Shown one piece after another: positions 56,105 through 64,000 of a stretch of 64,000 bases of DNA (the stretch's first letter is position 1; every line of letters begins with the position of its first letter). This stretch comes from Elymus sibiricus (taxonomy: Eukaryota > Streptophyta > Magnoliopsida > Poales > Poaceae). The stretch covers positions 26,400,781-26,464,780 of the forward strand of contig CM077664.1 of assembly GCA_039707655.1 (NCBI GenBank), in the 5' to 3' direction. Position numbers and translations under genes: made by a program. A model generated the notes under the pieces. The model saw only the letters and a program-made list of their open reading frames with translations. It ran no database searches and had not been told where the DNA came from.

Positions 56105-57083
56105 ACCCCGAAAACGTGTCGGTGCGTCGGGTCGGGGAGAGATGGCCGGTACGGCCTCTCGTTTTTTTTCCTCTTCGCGGTTATGGATAGGGGCAATACA
56201 GTCCAACTACGAAAAGCTGACAAGTGTAATTTCAGATTTTAACGGTAGAAGACAGCAGAATTGACGGAAGTGCTATAAAAGGGAAAACAATTTATACTTG
56301 GTGTTAGATAAGGATGAAAAGAAATTCAATGTTAAATAAGGAAACAAGTTTTAAAACAGTGTTATATAAGGAATTGTTTCTAGTTCAGAATCTAACCTCT
56401 CTTCAGCCCATCTGCGAGGCTCCATCATAGGAAAGTACGACGAACTCGGAGCACCGGAAAGGGCGAACAGACGGATATGAGGCCAGCTCCAACACGCCGT
56501 CGCATTTGGTCCGCGCGTGTCCGTTTGGGTCCAAGCGCACAGAAACGACGGCTCAACGCAGAGACCCATCTCATTTTTCTGTCCGTTTTGTGTCCGTTCG
56601 AACCCATTTTCTTCCCAAAATTGCGTCTGATTTGCGTCCGAAGCGGACACAAACCGGACGTTCTCTGCGTCCTCCTCGTCCGTCTGTATCCGCTGCATGT
56701 GAGGTCTGGCCTATTTGTCATCCAAATGCGAGGGGCCCACCCACCCATCCCACCCCTCTCTCTCTCTCTCTCCTCCTTTTTCTCTCTTTCTCTCCCACCC
56801 ACCGCCCACGCAGCCGCCGGGGAGCCACCCACACAGCACGCGGCCGCCAGGGAGCCGCCACCGGAGCAACACCACACGGCGCCGGGGAGCCGCCTACGCA
56901 GCACGCGGCCGCCGGGGCTGCGAAGGACGAGGCGCGGCCATGGATCCGACGCCGCGGCCATGGATGCCTCGCCGCTACCTCGCGTCCTCGACTTCGCCCT
57001 CCTCCCCATCCTGCTTGTCCGTTCTTCATGCCTTCTAGACGAGGGCACGCACAGAGGGCCGCAACGAGTGGCCGCCGTGCCAC
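56105..57083. other. Unassigned DNA between Gypsy B and an LTR fragment
   Basis: 56105-56400 has three spaced phrases of the type TTA(G/A/T)ATAAGGA. 56478-56705 has repeated TCCGTTTGGGTC / GCGTCCG words of a kind common in cereal intergenic DNA, beginning GGCCAGCTCC and ending near GGTCTGGCC, so a small inverted-end element is conceivable. 56755-57070 is CT- and GCC-rich, with long overlapping frames on both strands that look compositional. I see no gene. Confidence 0.4.
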
Positions 57084-57321
57084 TGTCGGTGTCAAATCCG
57101 ACATATCTCGTAGTAGGGGTCCTGAGCTAGGCGTCATGGAGCGATGGTAACTTGGACACAGAGTTTTACCCAGGTTCGGGCCCTCTCGAAGAGGTAATAC
57201 CCTACATCCTGCTTTTAATTGTATTGATATGGGGATAGTACAGAGTACATGTATCTACCACGAGATTGTTCTAATGAATATCAGATCCTCTATTGACTAG
57301 CCTGGCCTCGGTTTATATATG
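57084..57321 (-). mobile_element. Truncated LTR fragment, Gypsy-like
   Basis: In minus orientation it ends GACACCGACA at 57084. It contains GCAGGATGTAGGGTATTAC and GCCCGAACCTGGGTAAAA, and a TATA box (TATATAAACC) at about 57311-57319. The phrases resemble the 3' half of the Gypsy B LTR (22920-22985), but the ends differ, so it is a related family rather than B's missing LTR. It is cut at 57322 by CACTA D. Confidence 0.65.
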
Positions 57322-57615
57322 CACTAGTAGGAAACAGGGCATTGGTTTTTGCTAAATCAGAGCAACAGTCCTGGTCGACTTACGAACCGGGACTAATGCG
57401 TGCATCAGTCCCGGTTCGTGCGGCCAGGACGCCGGCCGGGCCTCGGCAGGCACCAGTCCCGGTTCGGCTGGGACCTTTAGTCTCGGTTCCAGCCACCAAC
57501 CGGGACTAAAGGGCCTCGCTCCTGGCGCAACCCCTTTAGTCCCGGTTGGTGTCTGGAACCGGGACTAAAGGGTAGGCCATTAGTCCCGATTTTAGACACA
57601 AACCGGGACTAAAGT
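57322..57615 (+). repeat. CACTA D terminal and subterminal repeats
   Basis: About ten copies of CCGGGACTAA(AGG) and its inverse (CCTTT)AGTCCCGGTT, in both orientations. Confidence 0.9.
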
Positions 57616-58323
57616 TTTGCCTATATATATCGACGCCCCCCCCCCCCATCTCCTCTGTTTTTTGGCCGTGGAAGGGTGGAGGTGTGGGCTACTCTGTTTT
57701 TTGCCTATATATGCACATGAGGTGTTCGATGAAATGCCGGAGCCACACTTAAGCTTTCTCCTCTGTTCTTCCTCCAAGCTCGACCTCCAAGCTCCATTTT
57801 CCCCAAGATTTGTCTAGGTTTGGCGGTGCACCAACTATCCAAGTGTTCTAAACAGGTTAGCAACTTCATCCTTTCATCTCTCACTGCTAGTTTAGCTCAT
57901 TTCAAATGCTCTAGAAGTAGTGTGGTTTGTGGGTTTTGGTGGAGGAGTGTATGTGTGAGTTTATTTGATTTAGATGCACAATTTGAGCTCAAAAACTTCT
58001 TAGTTTGCACATGTGTAGGGTGCCGTGCCATCCCCGTCCTCACCACCGTCGATCGCCCGCGCCGATCTCGTCGCCGGCACCACCGTGGTGAGCTCAAATT
58101 AACTTCTTAGTTTGCACTTCTTAGTTTGCAGATGTGTAGAGAGTTGTATGTTGTTCTATGAGAACTATGTATGAACTTTATGTATTTTTTTTCCAGTAAT
58201 AACATTTGATCACTACTGTACTTTGGTTTTAATGTGATGATGAACTTGTATTAATTTGTTCATTTCTCTATTCATGATGTTCTGTAATGGTTTTTGATAT
58301 ACTTAATTATATAAAGCACGCAG
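57616..58323 (+). promoter_or_regulatory. CACTA D promoter, leader and intron
   Basis: TATA-like CTATATATAT at 57621-57630, then a run of about 13 C. A GTTAGC donor-like site lies at about 57857 and an acceptor CACGCAG just before the ATG at 58324. The phrase ACTTCTTAGTTTGCA occurs three times (57987-58130). No other coding frame. Confidence 0.5.
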
Positions 58324-58495
58324 ATGAACCGGCAATGGATGTACGGTGACCGACGCACCTCCGACTACATTACGGGCCTGCATAATTTTCTCGATGTGGC
58401 TGAGGCAAACAAGCAGAATAGTTTTATGTATTGTCCATGTACTATCTGTGAGAATACGAAGGATTACTCTGACTCGAAAGCCCTTCACTTCCACC
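58324..58495 (+). pseudogene. First exon of CACTA D transposase, cut by Copia H
   Basis: It starts MNRQWMYGDRRTSDYITGLHNF, the usual N-terminus of this transposase class, and reaches the CPCTICENTKDY zinc motif of the Transpos_assoc domain. It is interrupted after HFHL at 58495, where the Copia LTR TGTTGGGG begins. The remaining transposase is not in the window. Confidence 0.88.
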
Positions 58496-60223
58496 TGTTG
58501 GGGAACGTTGCATGGAAAACAAAAAAATTCTACGCACACGCAAGATCTATCCATGGAGATGCATAGCTACGAGAGGGGGAGTGTGTCTACGTACCCTCGT
58601 AGACCGTAAGCGTAAGCGTTAGAACAACGTGGTTGATGTCGTCGAACAACTTCACGATCCAACCGACTGAGTACCGAACGTACGGCATCTCCGCGTTCAG
58701 CACACGTTCAGCTCGGTGACGTCCTCGAATTCTTGATCCGGCAAGACGGCGAGGTAGTGGATGAGTTCCGACAGCAAGACGGCGTGGTGACGGTGATGGT
58801 GATGCTATCTCCGCAGGGCTTCGCCCAAGCACTGCGAAAATATGACCGAGGGACGGAACTGTGGAGGGGGGCGCCGCACACGGCTAAGACAATGTTGTGT
58901 CCTTTGGGGCGCCCCCTCTCCTCTATTTATATATGTGTAGGGGCTTGGAGTAGAAGGAATAGTGCCATGTGAACAGTAACCGTGAATAGTACACACGTGG
59001 ACTTGGACTCCAAAGTCCAATCATATTCGTACTAGGACTCTCCCTTTTTTTCCTTCCCTAGCTGCGTGGGCTTTTGAGGACTTGGTGCACCTGGCCCAAT
59101 AAGGCCAGGGCGCCTCCCCTTAGCCCATGCCAGCCCTTGGGACGTGGTGGACCCACTTGTGGACTTCCGGACTCCTCCGGAATCCTCCGGAACCTTCTGG
59201 AAGCTTCCCGGTACAATACCGAAAAAACTGCACCTTTTTCCGGAACCCAAAATATGACTTCCCATATATAAATCTTTACCTCTCGACCATTCCGAGACTC
59301 CTCGTGACGTCCGGGATCTCATCCGGGACTCCGAACAACATTCGGTTACCAATTCACATAACTCATATAACACTATATCGTCAACGAACGTTAAGCGTGC
59401 GGACCCTACGGGTTCGGGAATCATGTAGACATGACTGAGACGCCTCTCCGGTCAATAACAAATAGCGGAACCTGGATGCCCATATTGGTTCCTACATATT
59501 CCACGAAGATCTTATCGGTCGAACCGCAATGACAACATACGTAATTCCCTTTGTCCGTCGGTATGTTACTTGCCCGAGATTCGATCGTCGGTATCTCCAT
59601 ACCTAGTTCAATCTCGTTACCGGCAAGTCTCTTTACTCGTTCCGTAATACATCATCCTGTAACTAACTCCTTAGTCACTTTGCTTGCAAGCTTCTTATGA
59701 TGTGCATTACCGAGAGGGCCCAGAGATACCTCTCCGAAACACGGAGTGACAAATCCCAGTCTCGATCCATGCCAACTCAACAGACACCTTCAGAGATACC
59801 TGTAGAGCATCTTTATGATCACCCAGTTACGTTGTGACGTTTGATAGCACACAAGGTATTCCTCCGGTATCCGGGAGTTGCATGATCTCATGGTCGGAGG
59901 AACATGTATTTGACATTCAAGAAAGCAGTAGCAATAAACTGAACAATCATATGCTAAGCTAACAGATGGGTCTTGTGCATCACATCATTCTCCTAATGAT
60001 GTGATCACAACTCATGTCTATGGTTAGGAAACCTTAACCATCTTTGATCAACAAGCTAGTCTAGTAGAGGCTCACTAGGGACACGGTATTTTTTTATGTA
60101 TTCGCACATGTATTTAAGTTTCCGGTCAATACAATTCTAGCATGAATAATAAACCTTTATCATGAACAAGGAAATATAAAATAATAACAACTTTATTATT
60201 GCCTCTAGGGCATAATTCCATCA
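58496..60223 (-). repeat. 3' LTR of Copia H
   Basis: 1728 bases. In its own orientation it starts TGATGGAATTATGCCCTAG (TGATGG instead of TGTTGG) and ends CCCCAACA. The TATA box (TATATAAATA on the minus strand) is at 58923-58932. The polypurine tract CAAGTGGGAGAC is at 60224-60235. Confidence 0.93.
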
Positions 60224-60240
60224 GTCTCCCACTTGCACTG

Positions 60241-60346
60241 GAGTCAATAATCTAGTTCACCTCGCCATGTGATTAACACCCAAGAGTTCACTAGAGTCAA
60301 TAATCTAGTTCACATCACCATGTGATTAACACTCAAAGAGTTCTAA
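60241..60346 (-). repeat. 53-base direct duplication next to the LTR
   Basis: GAGTCAATAATCTAGTTCAC occurs at 60241 and 60294, each followed by a variant of CCATGTGATTAACAC and CAAGAGTTC, between the polypurine tract and the RNase H trace. Confidence 0.85.
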
Positions 60347-61481
60347 GGTGTGATCATGTTTTGCTCGTGAGAGAGAATTTAGTCAATGGGTCTGCAATAT
60401 TCAGACCCATGTGTGCTTTGCAAATCCTTATGTCATACTGTAGATGCTTCTATCACGCTTTACTTGGAGCTATTCCAAATGACTGCTCCATTATACGTAT
60501 CCGGTTTGCTACTCAGAGATATCCAGATTGGTGTCAAAGCTTGCATCGACATAACCTTTTTCGACGAACTCTTTATCACCTCCATAATCGAGAAACATTT
60601 CCTTAGTCCTTTAGTTACTAAGGATAATTTTGACCGCTGTCCAGTGATCCACTCCTGGATCACTCTTGTACCCCCTTTGCCAGACACGTGGCAAGGCACA
60701 CATTAGGTGTGGTACACAGCATGGCATACATTATAGAACCTATGGCTGAGGCATAGGGAATGACTTTCATTCTCTCTCTATCTTCTGCCGTGGTCGAGCT
60801 TTGAGTCTTACTCAACTTTACACCATACAATACAGGCAAGAACTCCTTTGACTGATCCATTTTGAACTCCTTCAAAATCTTGTCAAGGTATGTACTCATT
60901 GAAAGTCTTATCAAGCGTCTTGATCTATCTCTATAGATCTTGATGCCCAATATATAAGCAGCTTCACCGAGGTCATTCATTCAAGTATCCTTTTATGCCA
61001 TCCAGAAATTCTATATCATTTCCAATCAACAATATGTTATCCACATATAATATTAGAAATGCTACAGAGCTCCCACTCACTTTCTTGTAAATACAGGCTT
61101 CACCGTAAGTCTGTACAAAACCATATGCTTTGATCACCTCATCAAAGCGTATATTCCAACTCCGAGATGCTTGCACCAGTCCATAGATGGATCGCTGGAG
61201 CTTGCACACTTTGTTAGCACCCTTAGGATCGACAAAACCTTTCTGGTTGCATCATATACAACTCTTCTTTGAGAAAACCATTAAGGAATGCAGTTTTGAC
61301 ATCCATTTGCCAGATCATAAAATGCGGCAATTGCTAACATGATTCGGACAGACTTAAGCATCGCTACGGGTGAGAAAGTCTCATCGTAGTCAACCCCTTG
61401 AACTTGTTGAAAACCTTTCGCGACAAGTCGAGCTTTGTAGACAGTGATATTACCATCAGCGTTTGTCTTCCTCTTAAAAAT
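60347..61481 (-). pseudogene. Reverse transcriptase and RNase H of Copia H, broken
   Basis: Minus strand from 61481. RARLVAKGF-like and VDYDETFSPVAMLKSVRIM blocks come first. An 8-base deletion relative to Copia F follows (ATGATCTGGCAAATGG near 61310), and a one-base insertion near 61238. CKLQRSIYGLVQASRSWN begins at 61206. The catalytic motif reads YVDN instead of YVDD (near 61035), so one aspartate is lost. Frames then break again near 60975. DLGEAAYILGIKIYRDRSRR and YASAIGSIMYAMLCT mark the end of reverse transcriptase and the RNase H start. Below 60660 only traces remain. Confidence 0.88.
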
Positions 61482-62828
61482 TCATTTATTCTCAATGGAT
61501 TGCCGATCATCGGGCAAGTCCACCAAAGTCCATACTTTGTTCTCATACATGGATCCTATCTCAGATTTCATGGCCTCAAGCCATTTGTCGGAATTTGGGC
61601 TCATCATAGCTTCTTCATAGTTCGTAGGTTCGCCGTTGTCTAACAACATGACTTCCAGAACAGGATTACCGTACCACTCTGGTGCGGAACGTACTCTGGT
61701 CGACCTACGAGGTTCAGTAGTAACTTGATCTGAAGTTTCATGATCTTCACCATTATCTTCCTCTCTTATTGGTGTAGGCATCACGGGAACGGTTTTCTCT
61801 GATGAGCTACTTTCCAATTCGAGAGAAGGTACAATTACCTCATCAAGTTCTACTTTCGTCCCAATCACTTCTTTCGAGAGAAACTCCTTCTCTAGAAAGG
61901 ACCCATTCTTGGCAACAAAGACCTTTCCTTCGGATCTGTGGTAGAAGGTGTACCCAATTGTTTCTTTAGGGTATCCTATGAAGATGCACTTCTCCGCTTT
62001 GGGTTCGAGCTTATCAGGTTGAAGCTTTTTCACATAAGCATCGCATCTCCAAACTTTAAAAAACGACAGCTTAGGTTTCTTGCCAAACCACAGTTCATAC
62101 GGTGTCGTCTCAACGGATTTAGACGGTGCCCTATTTAACGTGAATGCAGCTGTCTCTAATGCATAACCCCAAAACGATAGTGGCAAATCGGTAAGAGACA
62201 TCATAGAACGCACCATATCCAATAAAGTACGGTTACGACGTTCAGACACACCATTACGCTGTGGTGTTCCAGGTGGCATGAGTTGTGAAACAATTCCACA
62301 TTTTCTTAAATGAAGGCCAAACTCGTAACTCAAATATTCGCCTCCGTGATCGGATCGTAGAAACTTTATTTTCTTGTTACGATGATTCTCTACTTCACTC
62401 TGAAATTCTTTGAACTTTTCAAATGTTTCAGACTTGTGTTTCATCAAGTAGATATACCCATACCTACTCAAATCATCTATGAAGGCTAGAAAATAACGAT
62501 ACCCACCGCGTGCTTCAACATTCATCGGACCGCATACATCGGTATGTATTATTTCCAACAAATCAGTAGCTCGCTCCATTGTTCCGGAGAACGGAGTTTT
62601 AGTCATCTTGCCCATGAGGCATGGTTCACAAGTATCAAATGATTCATAATCAAGAGATTCCAAAAGTCCATCAGCATGGAGTTTCTTCATGCGCTTTACA
62701 CCAATATGACCTAAACGGCAGTGCCACAAGTATGTTGCACTATCATTATCAACTTTGCATCTTTTGGCATCAATATTATGAATATGTGTATCACTACGAT
62801 CGAGATTCAACAAGAATAAACCATTCAC
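61482..62828 (-). pseudogene. Integrase of Copia H, open frame of 448 codons
   Basis: Minus strand. A GAG-pre-integrase zinc region (WHCRLGH ... CEPC) lies at residues about 35-70. The core has HTDVCGP (about 94), SDHGGEY (about 160) and the glutamate in SERRNRT (about 198), so the D-D-E triad is intact. FIGYPKETIGYTFYHR, the KEFLSKEV segment and a Ser/Glu-rich linker follow. The frame runs into the reverse transcriptase start (MYENKVWTLVDLPDD) and stops at a TAA at 61482-61484 (ENK then stop), where relatives read on into KWIFK. It is part of a polyprotein rather than a free-standing gene, and is the best preserved coding stretch of H. Confidence 0.9.
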
Positions 62829-64000
62829 AAGGGTGCATGATCACGAGGGATATTATTCATATAAACAGAATAACCATTATTCTCTGACTTAAATGAATAA
62901 CCATCTTGCAATAAACAATATCCAGATATAATGTTTTATGCTCAACGCAAGCACCAAATAACCATTATTTAGGTTTAATACTAATCCCGAAGGTATTACG
63001 AGTGTGTCGATATTGATCATATCAATCTTGGAGACACTTCCAACACATATCGTCACCTCGCCCTCAGCTAGTCTCCGTTACTCTGCAGCTCCTGCTTCAA
63101 GTTACTAATATTAGCAACTGAATCGGTATCAAATACCCAGACGCTGCTACGAGCACTAGTGAGGTACATATCAATAACATGTATATCAAATATACCTTTG
63201 TTCACTTTGCCATCCTTCTTATCCGCCAAATACTTGGGGCAGTTCCGCTTCCAGTGACCAGTTCCTTTGCAGTAGAAGCACTCCGTTTCAGGCTTGGGAC
63301 CAACTTTGGGTTTCTTCGTGGGAGCGGCAGCTTGCTTGCCGTTCTTCTTGAAGTTCCCCTTCTTTCCCTTGCCCTTTTTCTTGAAACTAGTGGTCTTGTT
63401 AACCATCAACACTTGATGCTCCATCTTGATTTCTACCTCCGCCGATTATAGCATCGCGAAGAGCTCAGGAATTGTCTTCTCCATCCCTTGCATATTATAG
63501 TTCATCACGAAGCCTTTATAGCTTGGTGGCAGTGACTGAAGAACTCTGTCAATAACACTCTCAACCGGAAGATCAATTCCCAGCTGAGTCAAGTGGTTGT
63601 GGTACCCAGACATTCTGAGTATGTGTTCACTGACATAACTGTTCTCCTCCATCTTACATCTAAAGAACTTGTTGGAGACTTCATATCTCTCAACCCGGGC
63701 ATTAGCTTGAAATATCAATTTCAGCTCTTGGAACATCTCATATGCTCCGTGGCGTTCAAAACGCTTTTGTAGTCCCGGTTCTAAGCCGTAGAGCATGGCA
63801 CACTGAACTATCGAGTAGTCATCAGATCAAGCCTGCCAGGCGTTCACAACGTCTGCAGCAGCTCCTGCAGCAGGTCCATCACCTAGCGGTGCATCAAGGA
63901 CATAATCCTTCTGTGCAGCAATGAGGATAATCCTCAAGTTACGGACCCAGTCCGTGTAATTGCTACCATCATCTTTCAACTTAGCTTTCTCTAGGAACGT
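62829..64000 (-). pseudogene. Gag and protease of Copia H, broken, 5' end at window edge
   Basis: Minus strand. The frame enters at the edge with FLEKAKLKDDGSNYTDWVRNL, the gag N-terminus. An in-frame TGA lies near 63827 and a TAA near 63448, with the same frame on both sides. QLGIDLPVESVIDRVLQSLP is typical of this gag. The nucleocapsid zinc knuckle near 63280 is intact (CFYCKGTGHWKRNC). The protease loop near 63140 reads VFDTDSVA, with D in place of the usual G in DTG. Below 63068 the protease is out of frame and decayed to the integrase start. Confidence 0.88.

Larger units (their letters stand above)
57322..64000 (+). mobile_element. CACTA element D, 5' part, interrupted by Copia H
   Basis: It starts CACTAGTAGGAAACAGGG at 57322, a typical Triticeae CACTA terminus. 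Subterminal repeats, a promoter-like region and the first transposase exon follow. The rest lies beyond Copia H and outside the window. Confidence 0.88.
58496..64000 (-). mobile_element. Copia element H (BARE/Angela/WIS type), 5' LTR outside window
   Basis: Minus orientation. The 3' LTR is at 58496-60223, then polypurine tract, RNase H, reverse transcriptase, integrase and gag up to 64000, where gag begins at the window edge. The pentamer before 58496 is CCACC, which should be the TSD, but its partner is outside. Coding domains parallel those of Copia F with different lesions. Confidence 0.93.

Noticed and set aside
56477..57150. Long overlapping open frames on both strands, up to 217 codons
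   Set aside because: GC-rich, low-complexity DNA keeps several frames open at once. The predicted proteins are Pro/Arg/Ser-rich without domains, and there is no splice or promoter support.
57084..57321. Missing 3' LTR of Gypsy B
   Set aside because: Opposite orientation, different terminal bases (GACACCGACA versus CACCGTCA), and only partial word sharing.
1..64000. Host protein-coding genes, tRNA, rRNA or a novel non-transposon system
   Set aside because: Every long frame with domain-like features is explained by a transposable element. I saw no cloverleaf tRNA or rRNA sequence, although a dedicated scan was not possible.

Overview
The window is intergenic DNA from a large grass genome, almost certainly Triticeae (wheat, Aegilops, barley or rye type). 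I find no ordinary host gene, tRNA or rRNA. Nearly every base belongs to a transposable element, and most insertions can be separated by matching target-site duplications (TSDs). The evidence is BARE/Angela/WIS-type Copia LTRs, Tat-type Gypsy elements with an antisense gene, CACTA elements with Triticeae-style termini, a Mutator-like element and a hAT element.

Layout. 1-5900: minus-strand CACTA element (A) with a broken tnp2 transposase; its left end is not seen. 5901-7565: remnant of a Gypsy-like element. 7566-15432: old Copia element (Copia A), whose LTR is split by a minus-strand solo LTR (8381-10240, TSD ATATG). From 15433: a non-autonomous Gypsy element (B) with gag and protease but no reverse transcriptase, carrying a multi-exon antisense gene. 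B holds four further insertions: Gypsy E (15499-22681, TSD GCCCA) in its 5' LTR; a MULE (27077-38063, 9-bp TSD) in its 3' part; Gypsy G (38852-52089) in a coiled-coil exon of the antisense gene; and a hAT element (54267-55210, 8-bp TSD) in exon 1 of the same gene. Copia F (27098-36398, TSD CTGAC) sits inside the left terminal repeat of the MULE. The deepest visible chain is therefore Copia A, Gypsy B, MULE, Copia F. 56105-57321 is unassigned GC-rich DNA plus a truncated LTR. 57322 to the end is CACTA element D, whose first transposase exon is cut by minus-strand Copia H (58496 to beyond the window).

Most notable. (1) The 3' LTR of Copia F starts with a 9-base stub, then a copy of 645 bases of the DNA that lies left of the 5' LTR, then an LTR. 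By eye the copy is identical to its source through the flank and the first ~374 bases of the LTR, after which the two LTRs differ at about 33 sites. This looks like a captured-flank repair scar. (2) Gypsy B and G both carry an antisense gene with a TATA-like box, splice sites, a PF04195-like N-terminal exon, an acidic segment and coiled-coil exons. (3) Gypsy G has a 1.3-kb array of about 141-base hairpin units between pol and the antisense gene. (4) A 97-base-arm palindrome at 28-221 matches the leader region of the CACTA A transposase and could make a silencing hairpin. (5) Gypsy E is a complete element with no gag-pol, only one long unrecognised acidic reading frame.

How the parts work together: no cellular pathway is encoded. 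The coding sequences are mobilisation proteins (transposase, gag, protease, integrase, reverse transcriptase, RNase H), nearly all disabled by stops, frameshifts or nested insertions. Family lineage calls rest on recognised motifs and domain order. Identity and divergence figures were counted by eye.
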